Assembly: GCA_030686995.1 (NCBI GenBank)
Contig: CM060696.1
Location: 109,302,949-109,366,948, forward strand
Length of the DNA stretch: 64,000 nt
Direction of reading: 5' to 3'
DNA from: Artemisia argyi
Lineage: Eukaryota; Streptophyta; Magnoliopsida; Asterales; Asteraceae
Positions 34,715-47,399 of the stretch are shown here, piece by piece. How positions within the stretch are numbered: the first letter of the stretch is position 1; each line of letters begins with the position of its first letter. The translations under genes and the position numbers were made by a program. Below the pieces are notes generated by a model that was not told the DNA's origin, made no database searches, and saw nothing but the letters and a program-made list of their open reading frames with translations.

Positions 34715-37700
34715 GCTCCCACTTGGACATATTTTAATAGTGTGATCACATCGGTTAGCGTCTTGCAACACGCCGATGCCTCTAGTACGATCTCAAGTAA
34801 GGCTCCTGGAAAACCTTTTAATGATTTCTCATTATTATTATCCTTTTGTTTCTAATACCATGTTAATAAGGATATGGATTAAAGTCATTCCTTAATTAAC
34901 CATTCTGTTTCTCGTTGTTTATGATTGATCAAGATTACCAAATCTTCTGAACATATTCAGGGGAGATATTGGGTGTGGCCGCACATGCATCTTACCAACC
35001 CTACGAGGGGCCCAGCAGTATTAAACTCCAAAAATAAATTTGAAGGAACAAATTCTATCTTGACTACAAGCAAAACCCACAAACTTTGTAACACTTCCGA
35101 AAACAACCCTTATGACTACCAGTTACGTATAGCGTTAAGTTGTTCCACAAAAATGTACTACATTCATGACACTTATCTTGCATCTCAAGTCTAAGGATAA
35201 CTTCTCATGATTTACTTAATAACAAAATCCATAAAGTAACATCATGTAGTTGGGATAAGTCCTATATTCGGTATCATTGAATATCATCTGAAATGGCATG
35301 TCTACGCATCAATATACTTTAAGTATATTATACCAACCTTCAGATTTGTCTTGATTTAATAATATTCCCATATTATTAACTGACAATGGACAATTTAGAA
35401 TAACATTTATTCATGGATTTAAACATACAAATATAGGATACAATTTATTATAAATTAAACATACCATGTATTTAAAATTTATAACAATTGTTTAACATCC
35501 CTTATCCAAATACTAAATAGATCAATGCATGATAACTCTTGTTGATGAATTATGTCTCAAGCAATGACATTCATACTTGTTGACTAAACATAAATCATCC
35601 AACTTTGATCTATCAGAATTTTGAGAATACTTATTTCAAGAATTCAACTAGTGAAGTTCTTGTATGTGCATACTCAACTATTTTGACAATGCCATATAAT
35701 ATTTCATAAAATGTGTGACATCCTTAACCACCAATTTATGATAATTAAACTTCCAAATATTTTAAAGTTTAAAGTATTCTTATTCTTTTAATGTATAATG
35801 CAACTATGCTTTTAGTAAGCATAACTAGTAATAGCCAAGGATGAAATCCTTACCATAACTAGTATTGAGTGTCATCTCAATTTTATTAGCATCATTGTAT
35901 GCAACAACAATATGCTATTAAAACTTTCCGTAAACCATAATATCTATTGTGTAATGTTTGATGCCCTTCAAACTTTCAAGTTTGTTGGCTATGACAATTT
36001 TTACAACAATTGAAAAATTGTTCATCTATAGAATTTGGAAGCTGTTCCAGATTTAGGATATAATTCTATAATCAAACATATTCTTTTAAGAATATTACAC
36101 AAGTTATCTAATAACCTTTAATTGGATATTAATATTGCCAAATCATCTTGTAATCAAGTATGATACAACAAAACATGATATACATGAAAAATATATGAGT
36201 CATACTTAGATTTTATTCATGTCATACATATCTATTTAGACTTTCTAAATAATATATCATGTTATATTAGATTCATTTACCACACATGTTTCATCAATAA
36301 ACATTCATTCCAAGGTTATATGTCTTATTTCCTAAATCTTACAAGTAAAATTTCATTCCATTCTAAGACTTAACATTTATTTATATGGAATGTTACTTTT
36401 CATATGTTCTACAACATATATGATTTAAGAAATTAAACATAATACTCCCACTAGCTTTTAGGAATACTTAGAAATTATCTTATTTCAATTATAAATCAAA
36501 ACATGAATTAAATAATTAAACATAAGAGTAATCTTCTAGATGCATGCATTTATCCATCCATGGATTATTGCACTTTGTCCACTTCCAAAGATTTATTTGA
36601 ATTCATAAACTCCATTTGATTACTTATCGTCCTCGCTCAAGTAATCACTCAAGAAAGAGTTTTAATATTCTATTGTCAATTTCATAAATATGACAATCAT
36701 AATCTTTATATATTTAATGTGTTTAGAAAAGAATATTCAATCACAGTTAATTGCTTAAGTGTGATTAATAATCTTGTCATAAAACATACATTAAATATAT
36801 GTACAACATTGTCCATATGATTTCTATACAAAGATTTAAACCACAAGGGTTACCTTATCTTTGAAAAAACTCATCTTCATTTTCAAGTCTAACTATTAAG
36901 ATAAACCAAATTTCTAAAATTGATTATCTTTATGGACAACATCTTAATCATTCATATCATGTATACTTTACCCAATTTCATATTTGGTAATGTATCATAA
37001 TGATTATCAGGTTTACAATAACCCTGTAAATCATAGCCCTCAGCATATTAATCAAATATCTGAGATATATTGCTATTCTATGAATGATAATTCCATCATC
37101 TTGAGATTTAACATTTAAATATCAAACTTCATCATCATCTTGAGATTTAACATTTAAATGTCAAACTTCATCATGATATTTACTAGTGTATTTTAGAAGA
37201 TTGTGTATCTTGTAATTTTATCTTTTAAAGATCAACACTCCCACTTGCTTTTAACAATTTAAAGACTATCTTTAAATACTTAGCAAATAAAGAACCAATA
37301 CCATGTTCTCTTTTGGGATATTACAAATACTTATTGATAGTTCTTGACTTAACTTTGTTAATAACCTCTTCATAAGTAGTTAGAACTTCAATTTAAGACT
37401 TAATGTGATTCATCACATTCATCACATCATATGATAATGTCTTATTAATCTTCTAGGTTGGAGTTTTATTAAATATGTCCAAGTCATACTCAACATTCTA
37501 ACCTTGAAAACTTTTGGAAGAAAAGAAGTCATAGTTATCTTTAATCAAACAATATAACAAGAGTTTGATTTTCCTAACTGAAATACCAAAAACATTTGAT
37601 ATTTCATTAGTATTAATATTGTAAGACAATCTAACAATATTTAAGATAACCATATTCTTCTTGACTTGTCTATTTACCAACTAAGTCATTTTAATGGTAT

Positions 37701-40700
37701 AATAGTTTTCAAGTCAATTACATGCTTTATAACACAAGTACTTTTTACAAAGTTACTTCATGTTCATGTCTTTACAAGAAAACATGAACTGTTATAATTC
37801 CACTATACGTTATAAGTCATTTAACAATTGAATAACTTCATGTATATGTCTTAATTAAAAAACACAACAAGATAACGTCTTACTTTATTATAAGTCTTGT
37901 AACAATTAAAAGACTTTATGTTTATATCTTTACAATGAAACATAAACATGTTTAACTAAAGTAATTATGAACACCATCTCTTGTTTTCAATAGTAATTTC
38001 AAGTTAATATATTACTTCACAATAATGTAAACAACATTATTTATTCATTTAACACATAAATATTCAGATTGAAGTAACATTAGATTACTTTATTAATTTA
38101 TGTCATTCCATGAATTCATAAATATACAAATTAAAGTAGTCTTGATATCATATTGACACATGTTCTAATAGGTATCTAATTTAGAAACTGCAAATTCTCA
38201 TAGTTCAATTACATCAGTTGATCTGCTAGTAATGAAAATATGAAATTCACCTTGTTGTTGCAATCTAGTTAAGCTCTCACATAACATAAATTGTAACACC
38301 AAGTGTTTCTTGAATTAGCCTAGTATAATTCATATCAGAACATTATTCTAACTTAGAAACTGCAAATTCTCATAGTTCAATTACATCAGTTGATCTGCTA
38401 GTAATGAAATATGAAATTCGCCTTGTTGTTGCAATCTAGCTAAGCTCTCACATAACATAAATTGTAACACCAAGTGTTTCTTGAATTAGTATTAGAACAT
38501 TATTCTCTTACCTTGTAGTCAAGAGAATCCATTGAATCATATCTTTATGAGTTGTTTCTTGCACACATTAAAGATAACATTTCTCCCACTTGTGCATGGA
38601 ACAACCTCATATAGTTGATAAACAACATGCCATGCATTTGTTTATGTGTTCAATATGATTGTGTCATAGATTTTAGCATAACAAGTAGATGTAGAACAAC
38701 ACTGTCTAGTAAGGAAACGTACAATACTTATCCTTAAAAGTATGAGTGTCTACACTTGGAAAGTAATTATCTTTAGCTACCAAGATGTCAAAGCTTGTAA
38801 CTCCCACTTAATTAAAGATCATTACAATAATTTCTTATTCAGTAATAAGTACACAATACTCCCACTAAATTTGACAACATTTAAAATGTTTCATATCCAG
38901 TGAAAGAAAATAGAGTACTTTTTAACTTTCCTACACCTTTAATTGTCCATACGTAACAATTACTTATGCACTAAAAGTGTGTTCTACTACGTAAATGATG
39001 GACTATCCACCAAATGCTATTTAACTTGAAAAATTGGGCATGCAATTTCTTCCTTAATAGGTCTACCATCCTACAATGTATGTAGTACCTTTAAAATAGT
39101 CAAAATAACTAGTTTGTCTTTAAACATTTTGCGGTAATTAGTCTAGCTTCTAAATATAATAACTCATAAAATGTCATACATAATTTTCTGTTAACCAAAT
39201 ATCATATTTGTTATTAAAAATTTAATCACCGAATGAGGATGATAAAATCTCTATGGAAAATATTTCGCAATTTTCTTAACTATTAAAAAATTTGCTATGA
39301 GTTATATTAGAATTTAGACAAATCTAATATTCCTATTATCCTTTCTCATTCATGAAAAGGAATAGGATTGTGTCTCACTCTTCCTTCATAGAAAGGAGAC
39401 TTCTTTTGTCTTTTAAGTAAATATTTCTTAATCAAACATATGTTTGAAAACAGAACTAGATCAATTTACTAAAGCCCAAATTACGTTTACGGTTTGAACG
39501 TTGCATTAATACATTAAAACAAATTTCAAAATTCAATTTTAGTATTTTCGATAATTAGATCTTTAAGAAAATAAAATACCCATTGGTAAATATACATATA
39601 AACCATAGTATTTTCTTAAAGCTAGGATCCTAAATTGACATAGTACCATTACATCAGTTGATCTGCTAGTAACGATAGTATTCAACAAGATAATTGTCGA
39701 ACAATAATTGCCAATATCATATTGCAATTCCTAGATTTATGGGATTTACAATCACAAAACTTTTGTAATGTAAGCATGTTTGATCCCCATCTTAATGCCT
39801 TGAGTCCAAGATCTCACTTCCTACTCAATTTAAGTCGTCTAACTTAAAAACTGCAAACTCACAAATCCATCACATCAGTTGATCTGCTAGTAATGAATTT
39901 ATGAAATTTACCTCTCCATTGCAATCTCGCCAAGTTCTCACATGACGTAAATTACAACTTCAAGTGTTCTTAATTAGATGGCATTCGACTTAATTTTATA
40001 AGGGTATTAATATTTTGATGTGATCAAAATAATGTATGAAGAAGCATGCATACAACTTCATAACATTGGTTTTACAAAACATTTTTATTACCAATTACCT
40101 AAGAGTAAAATAACAAAGTTTTGATTGAGGTATCGGGTTCACCAATTAAAGAATAACCATCAATTATCGTCCACTATATCGTACTTTTGCATAAGCCCGA
40201 AAGCTTAGTGTTTCGGATAATCATTGTGGAATTGTGGATTATTCACCCTTAAGATGACAATGTACATGTAATGGTTGTTCGGTAAGTCTAATTTACACAC
40301 AAACGAGCGTTAAGACATAATGTTGTCTCTCTAAGGCCACAATTTAATGCGTTGCCATCCTTATACCCATCTTATAGTGTGTAAACTTCGGTCGAGCCTA
40401 TTTAACCATTACGTACAAAAACATCAATCAACCAATCCTTTGAGATTTAAACTCTTAAAAACCAAAACAATTTCGCCATTATTTAGTCCGTATTATTTTT
40501 CTATTCAAAAATTACCCTTTTCGTTTATAAACATGTCTAACACAATAAATAAACAAAAACAAGTAATATACAATAAAAAATAAAACAACTAAATAAACAA
40601 ATATACATAATCATAACAATTAAATATGTATAAAACATGTAGCCACATGCAAATCTTATTCAAAAGTCCTATTAATAATCAAATCTAGGTGTATTACGTA

Positions 40701-41216
40701 TTAATTCAATTAGGGCTTTCTTTTTCTTGGAAAAAGAGCCACATACATCGATAAATTGATTGCGTAAGCCAAAATTAAATAAATACCACATAGCACATAA
40801 TTGATTACTTAATATTGGAGTCTTCCCCAATTCGACATCTATTAATAAATTTACATGTTGCGATATAACTTAACCATTAATTCATATAAACAATTTAAAC
40901 AATTTAAATAATAACACAATATAAAAATCCATGCAAATATGCACTTTTCATGGATTTAGCTTAACAATTAACATATTGCACCAAGATCGTTTACTAAAAC
41001 GCATAACAATTACATGACATCCTAGGGTTTCTAATCATATTAAAAAATTAAAAACCATAAACCCTAAAACCCTATTAAGGTCAATCGACCCATAATAAAT
41101 ATTAGGGTTAGGAATCTAACAAATAAACCCTAAAAAACATGTAACTAAACGAATCAAGATCCAATTTTTAAGCGTTTCGATAATTAATTACACATTATAA
41201 CGGCTCTAGATGCCAC
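34715..41216 (-). other. LARD interior, decayed and AT-shifted
   Basis: Very AT-rich. The AGTGGGAG motif (element strand) recurs at 36445-36452, 37238-37245, 38583-38590, 38801-38808 and 38859-38866. A leader segment of about 150 bp containing ATCAGTTGATCTGCTAGTAA occurs near 38205, 38380, 39650 and 39880; the first two copies form a near-tandem duplication (about 38180-38505). A 30-bp unit with ATCTTGAGATTTAACATTTA is doubled near 37095-37160. No functional coding remains. Confidence 0.75.
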
Positions 41217-42001
41217 TGTTGGAATTATTATATCATGACATTCATATAAATAAACCAAGTACATCAAAGTGAGCATGAGCGGAAGCAATTATAATAGATG
41301 GAATAACATGTAATTAATTAATCAATAATTAAATAGTAAACGTACCGTTATGATTCTAGCCCGAACAAGAATCAATGCAATCTTCCGGAACCAAGAACCC
41401 TAATTAGGGTTTATAAGGATTATAAGAATTACCCCTTACCTTTTTGTAATTCAATCCAAGAATCAAACAATAGTGTGTTTGATTCACATTCTTGTACACA
41501 CGTACTAATTCAAGAAAAAGTATTTGCAAGTAATAAACACAAATTAGTTTTGATCTTATGAAAATCGAAACCCTAAGGGTTTGTTTGATAAGAATCGACC
41601 AAGAAAAGAAAGAGGAGAGAAAACACCAAGATGTGTGTGTACAAGTTATGAGAAAAACCTACATCTTGGGTTTGCTTATATACTAATCAATACTTAGAGC
41701 ACAAGGCACATAAGGAGGTGGAAACCCCCTATGGCCGATCGGTTTAGGTAATCCCTAGGGGATTCCGGAACCTTCTCTTGTTTCCAAATTTTGCCTAGTA
41801 TTACTTTCCTAATCTTCGTTTAATAAATAATTAGTCATTAATCAATAATACTAATTATTATTATTTATTTTGTGTTTAATAATTAATTATAACATTTATA
41901 AATAATTATTACTTTTTCTCTTCATACGTATTGTGTGCAATCCCGTGAACTCAAGTTCGATCCTAACACACGACTGCTAAAATAATGTCCATAATCTAAC
42001 A
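41217..42001 (-). repeat. LARD 5' LTR
   Basis: Direct repeat of 33930-34714. The bases on the inner side (GTGGCATCTAGAGCC on the minus strand, 41216-41202) are the likely initiator-Met-type primer site, comparable to the one in copia 2. Confidence 0.93.
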
Positions 42002-42006
42002 AGATA

Positions 42007-43347
42007 ACCCTCAAAACCTACAATAGAAAAGAATGCTTAAAACACTAAGCAGCTCAAGGCAAACGAGTCAAACGGGGAATGGGTGTATATCTAGTATAGA
42101 ACTTATGACATGATTTCTAAAGCCGTAACACAATCAGTACGTTTATTAGCAAGAGAAATATGCTTGTGGGTTAGCATATAATATAATTATCTATAATATA
42201 AAGTGCATACGTTTCCCTTGTTAAGTTGGAATGCAAACTATCAATGGGAATTCATTCATGATGCAAACGTGAAGTGGCTTTTAAGAAATTGATGGAGGCC
42301 GGTAAATAAAATCTAACCCTTTTTAAATCTTGAAAATATTTATCATTAACTAATTTCGTCTTCTTGGTTGTAATTGTTGTATCATTGGCATTAGTAGTCA
42401 TAAATGGAAAGGACCAAGGGATGAGGAACGAAGGAAGTTGATCATGGGTCATCCTCCTTCGCATCGGTTGTTGGTGAGGAAGAGCAGCAGCAGTCAGCTT
42501 TGGCCTTTGGATGTTTATAAAATAGATGACTGTACTTGAGGTTCATAAGCAACAAGATTTAGAGGTAATATTTATATTATAGATTTCTTTATATAGTTTC
42601 ATATGTGATGATTTAGGGTTAAATGGCTAATTTATTAGTAGTATGAAAAAAGACGTGTTTGATTAGCATCTTTTTGGCAGCATTAGCAAGCAAACCACCT
42701 CATGCAAAGCTTATGCGTATTCAATGTTTATGTAAAACTTGTCGAGAAGGTTATTGTCTTTTTATCTTTTGGTGTGCATCTCTCTTTTTTATTCATGTTT
42801 TAGAGGGTAAAGAAGGCAAAAACAGTCTCCCCAGCCTACAAACAAATTTAGAAAATGAAAAGCAAATGTGAAAGAGAGGTTGAATTCACAGAACAGTCTT
42901 TTAGAACATATTTGAGAGGGATGCCAACTTTTCTTGCTGAATATCAATCTACGCCTGTTAATTTGTATCCGGTTGTCTTATTCATTGAAAGTTTGAAACA
43001 ATATAATTACGAGTTTGTACGTTTGTTCCTCTTTTTATAATTGATAGAACAGTCCCGCGCAATGTGTCGGCAGATACTCGATGACTATTTTTGTGGCAAG
43101 CAATGTTTTTCTTTTTAACCTTCCTTATTTAGTATGTCACAAATACTTTATAACGTAGTAGATATATGTTTTTCAAAAGTATAATGTATAAATTATTAAC
43201 AGTGTAAATCGTTAGCACTTCTATTTTTCAAATTTTAGCATTAAATTAATAGTTATATAACTTATAAGTTTAGTGAGCTTTTATTATAAATAATTCTATT
43301 AAAATAATGTTTTTTCATCTTAAAATTTTATAATTTTTCTTTTATAG

Positions 43348-43389
<42 letters not shown>

Positions 43390-43750
43390 TAATTTTAAAA
43401 TTATCTTTTATAGAAAGTCTCAAATATTTTATAATTTAGTATATTATTTTAAATCATCAGTTTATATGGTAGTAAATCTTCAATGATTTTCTAAAATACA
43501 TTGAAGTTTATCGAAATCTTCGAAATTAAGGTGTCAACTCTATAGAACAAGTCATGAATTAAGGATTTTGACTTCAAAGGCAATGAGATGACAACTATAT
43601 ATAAATCGTTAAGATGTCAACTCCATATTAGGTCATTGCTTTTACTTTGAACTTATCAATCACAATTTTTTTTTAACATAATCAATCACAATTACTTTGT
43701 CCAAATTTTATGGTTGACCGCAGCACATTAAAATGGTACGTAAGGACTCG
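42007..43750. other. intergenic, no gene recognised
   Basis: Short frames at 42252-42464, 42659-42871 and 42855-43040 have no domain I recognise and no exon signals that persuade me. A T-tract occupies about 43349-43384. Confidence 0.55.
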
Positions 43751-43752
43751 AT

Positions 43753-44028
43753 TAGGGGTGAGCATCAGTCCAGGACCGGACCGGACCGACATGACCGAGG
43801 ACCGAAATAGCCAAAAAACTAAGACCGAGGACCGGACCGAATGTGGTCGGTCCGGTCCGGTCTCGGTCCGTCGGTCGGTCCGGTCCAACAAAGCCAAATA
43901 ATCAGTTTGTGGTCCGGTCCCGACCGGACCGACCAGACGAGGACCGAATTAGCTAAAAATCCAAGACCGAGCCGGACCGAATGTGGTCGGTCCGGTTTCG
44001 GTCGGTCCGGTCCATTCGGGTCGTTTAT
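43753..44028. repeat. GGTCCGG/CCGGACC palindromic repeat block
   Basis: About 275 bp dominated by GGTCGGTCCGG and its complement in both orientations, in two imperfect halves that each contain GACCGGACCGAATGTGGTCG-like sequence. It starts after TTAGGGGTGAGCATC, a start I associate with hAT-type MITEs; the right end is degenerate. It should fold into strong hairpins. Confidence 0.6.
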
Positions 44029-44231
44029 AGTAATAATGCTTACTAATTTTGATATAATGAGTATGGATTCATGCTCATAATTAATAAGTTTTCAAGGGGC
44101 CAGCGCGCGAACTAATTTCGAACTTCAAACCAAACAAAGCAAAACGTGGAACAAGAGGTGTTGCTCGTTTGTCTTTCAACTCTATGTAAATCCAAATTAA
44201 TTCATGAAATAAAATTAATTAATCCCTGATA

Positions 44232-44575
44232 TTAATTCTAGCCATATCTTCTTTGATTGTCCTATGGCGAAAGAAATTTACTAAAGTATCGCTTCCTGGT
44301 GGGATATCAATATCTTGGAAGGAGTTTTCTATATCACTTGGTGGTCGATTTGGACTTTTCGCAATAGCTCTATTTTTGGTTCTAATCCTCTATCCAAATC
44401 TCGTATCTTTGATGATATTGTGGCTTGCTCTTTCTCTTGGTGTAGATCTAGATGCAATTCAAATTGTTGGATAGAATGGTTCAAGAACCCTTCGCTTATT
44501 TCTTTGTAATTGTTTGCTTCTAGCTTTTTGCTAGTGTTTTAATAAATTCCGCTGTTTAAAAAAAAAAAAAAAAAA
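44232..44575 (+). mobile_element. LINE 3' end with poly(A)
   Basis: The translation shows the C-terminus of a plant LINE reverse-transcriptase protein: the zf-RVT-like FFDCPMAKEIY and then WWSIWTFRNSSIF and WCRSRC..WIEWFKNP, spread over two frames with an internal stop. It is followed by a short 3' UTR and A18 at 44558-44575. The copy is heavily 5'-truncated, as is usual for LINE insertions. Confidence 0.75.
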
Positions 44576-45298
44576 TGATCTTCACATGAACTTGCGTAAT
44601 GTTAATTGGTTTATTTGTCTCTCTTACAAAATTCATTTATTTGATTTCCCAAACACATCTTATTTGAATTGATCAATATTCTTCGACCAATGTCTTGTAA
44701 CTAAAGTCTAACTAATGTTGAAGTTAATATTCCCATTGCATGTGATTTCTTCACATGCACGTCATTAACCGCATTGAACTCACTCGTTTGTAAATATAAA
44801 CAGAGGTGATGCTAGATTTACCAATTTGATAAGATGATAGACCAACAAGGGGTACAATTTTAATAAAACCGAGGGGCCACTTTTTTTTTTTTTTTTGTTA
44901 CCTGAGCTTCCGATTTGACATTGCGAGGCGACTATTGATAAAGCGACTACACTTTTCATGTATTTTAATCATATTAACATGAAAGTATTTTAGCTTAATA
45001 TAACAATAAAAATCAATGACAGAGCCAAGAAATGTAATCATGGGGGCGGTCAACAATGAGAAAAAAGCGAGTATAGCTAGGCTATTTTTTGTATAACTCA
45101 AAACAAGTCGAATTGGGTTTAGTTAAGCGCAAATCACTCAGCTTCAAGTGGTTTTATCAATACGATAACTGAAAGTTTTAAAACGAAAAAAATAATAGAA
45201 TGTTAAATCATTTATAGGGACGTTAATTGTTTTGCTATTGGAAATAATGTTGGACTTTCAAACATATACAACTACTAGAAGAATTATTATAAGTCTCA
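44576..45298. other. intergenic, nothing recognised
   Basis: AT-rich, with a T-tract near 44880-44897. No coding or repeat signal supported. Confidence 0.55.
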
Positions 45299-45307
45299 TA
45301 TTTAATA

Positions 45308-45485
45308 GGGTAAATTGCAAAAATGGTCATTCACGTTCCGCAAAATTGCAAAAATGGGACCGAGACAAAAAGTAGCACAAAAAAGACACTAATGTTCCGA
45401 ATTTTCGCAAAATCGCCACCGAGAGGCCTTTTCCGTTAGTTTTCCCGTTAAGTGTCACGTCCATGAGGGTAGTATCGTCATTTTA
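45308..45485 (+). repeat. MULE left terminal inverted repeat
   Basis: Inverted match to 52091-52268. Shared blocks include GACCGAGACAAAAAGTAGC and CCGAGAGGCCTTTTCCGTTA. Confidence 0.92.
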
Positions 45486-45657
45486 CTGTTCATACTTATT
45501 AAATTTGCCGCCATAATCACCTCTGTGCTTGGTATCAATGTGATTAGACCTCAATGGCTAAATTTGCAAAGTAAAATCAAACCTCTACCCCCCTACAACC
45601 CACATCTTCTCCACCACGACTCGAGTTGACCGGTGTAAAAAAACGATTACGAAAAAA

Positions 45658-46314
45658 ATGCAATCACCGCAAATGTCAGAAAACACAGCCATCATAACCA
45701 CCACCATAACCACAACCACCACCACCAACACTCACCAGGAGACTTCAACGTTTGTGACAACAAATGTGACACAACGCCCATAGCAAAGGCAATGTCCCCG
45801 TTGTTTCTCAGAAGACACTACGTTTTGCTACTATAACAACTACACCACATCGCAGCCGCGTCACTTTTGCCGTAGATGCCGCAGACACTGGACCCATCGC
45901 GGCGTGCTCCGGGACATCCCTGTTGGAGGTGGTAGCCGGAAAAACACAAAAAGGAAAAACCCCATGAACCCCACCATCACTTCGACTTATGTTACCACGT
46001 TTGATCAGCCGGAGTACCAGGACTACCAGAGTGTGATGCCGCCTCCCTAGAGCCTGCTGCCGCCTACCCAGGGCCTGCCGCCGCCTCTACATATGGATGA
46101 TGCCGGTGATGTGAGTGTTCCGGATGAAGAGAATGGATTTGTGTCGTCGTTGTTGGAGGATGTTTGTTTTGAGGAAGGTGTCTGGCCATTTTGTGGCAAT
46201 TCGTGTAGTTTGTTAGTTGATGTGTTAGTTTTAGTGGTTTATGTACCCCATCCTTTTGGTCCCGATCTTTTGATGAATGGTAAATGCTATGGTTGTAAAT
46301 GTAACTTACCTTGA
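45658..46314 (+). pseudogene. captured Dof zinc-finger gene fragment inside the MULE
   Basis: One frame from ATG 45658 to 46314 is interrupted only by TAG at 45781-45783 and TAG at 46048-46050. From about 45793 it encodes a Dof domain: [37 protein letters not shown] and [12 protein letters not shown]. All four zinc-ligand cysteines keep the family spacing (C-x2-C-x21-C-x2-C). Dof proteins are plant-specific transcription factors that bind AAAG. A Thr-rich stretch precedes the domain, and a tail with GFVSSLLEDVCFEEGVWPFC resembles a Dof C-terminus. The fragment lies between the MULE left end and the minus-strand MULE gene, so it is best explained as a host gene piece captured by the transposon. 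Stops make a full protein unlikely; the domain itself is open between them. Confidence 0.85.
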
Positions 46315-46394
46315 TATTTTGTTTTGGATACTCGTTATATTTGACTTTTGCACATAGGACCCAGAATTGCCCAAAATGGATCAAATTGATTGAC

Positions 46395-47190
46395 AACCAT
46401 TGAAACTAGTTAAGAACTTAAGATTACATAATCTTCCACTAAAAGACCATAGCAGAAGCATAACAATTTATTGATCTTTTGGCTAATTCATAGTAGTTAT
46501 ATTTACTTAGGACCCAGAATTGCCCATTGTGACAATCATGTTTGACTTTTGCACATGATTGTACATGCACAAAAATACCCAGAATTGCCCAAAATGGATC
46601 TAAAAATAAGGCACAAAAATAATGCGCAGGCACAAAAATACCCAAAATTACCTAAATTGACAATCAATTTTGACTTTTGCAAATAACATTATGGTTGATT
46701 TTTGCAAAAATACCCAATGGTTGACAAGCAAAACATAATAAATCAACACAACAAAACATAGATGACAGAAACATAACAAAATCTGGTATGGTAACTCGGT
46801 TGAGTTAGCAGCAGCAGCGATTTCCTCAAGAAGGACAAATTGAGACATTCTTTTGCTAAATTTGATTCAAAATAGTTTTACTGTATTTTTTTACTGGATG
46901 GATGAGGAAGTTACTCGGGGTATAGGCTTTAAATAGGCGTGGTAAGTACATGTGAAACTGTGTTTTAGGCGTGTTTGGGTAATAAATGAAAAACGTTTGG
47001 GTTACCAAGTTTTTGGCATCCCAAAATTGCCAAGTTTTTTTGCTTCCATTAGATTTGATAACATGTTATGCAACCATTGAACCTAGTTAAGATTACATAA
47101 CCGATACATAAACATTAATAAAGTAAACACTGTTATAAATGATCTACTAAAAGACCATAGCAGAATCACAACAATTTATTGACCTAAACA
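46395..47190. repeat. internal duplication in the MULE left half
   Basis: The block ACCATTGAAACTAGTTAAG..AAAGACCATAGCAGAAGCATAACAATTTATTGA (46395-46475) recurs with changes at 47070-47185. Between them CCAGAATTGCCCAAAATGG and GACTTTTGCACAT-type phrases recur three to four times (46340-46690). This looks like a duplicated 3' flank of a MULE gene. Confidence 0.6.
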
Positions 47191-47399
47191 TAAAAGCATA
47201 ACCATTATTTAGCATCATCCTTGGGATTCTTGTCAGCATCATCCTTGGGTTTCTTGTCAGCAGCAACTTTGGGTTTTTTGTCAGCCATCAGTCTTTGCCT
47301 CTTGATTGATCTTCCTTGGTCTTCAAACTTGTCCTCTGCCATCACTCCATCTTGCCCAACTCCATTTTTTTCAAGAACTTGAACTGGCTCATCTCCTTG

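Larger units (their letters stand above)
33930..42001 (-). mobile_element. LARD-like non-coding LTR retrotransposon related to copia 2
   Basis: An 8.07-kb element with 785-bp LTRs (33930-34714, 41217-42001) that differ at only about eight positions by eye, flanked by the perfect duplication AGATA (33925-33929, 42002-42006). The 6.5-kb interior has no reading frame above about 90 codons. It is nevertheless collinear with copia 2: both share the sequence inside the 3' LTR (GAGGGGCCCAGCAGTATTAA), the CCCTTATCCAAATACTAA block, a degenerate block around ACTCCCACTAGCTTT where copia 2 encodes the YVDD region, and the 5' leader. It is therefore a decayed-pol derivative that must be mobilised by an autonomous relative. 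Confidence 0.88.

Noticed and set aside
42659..43040. Two overlapping-frame ORFs as a possible small gene
   Set aside because: No domain, no start context, no splice pattern and no sign of conservation in the sequence alone.
43710..44080. Arg/Pro/Gly-rich ORFs over the GGTCCGG block
   Set aside because: The translation merely reflects the nucleotide repeat; all frames give similar low-complexity peptides.
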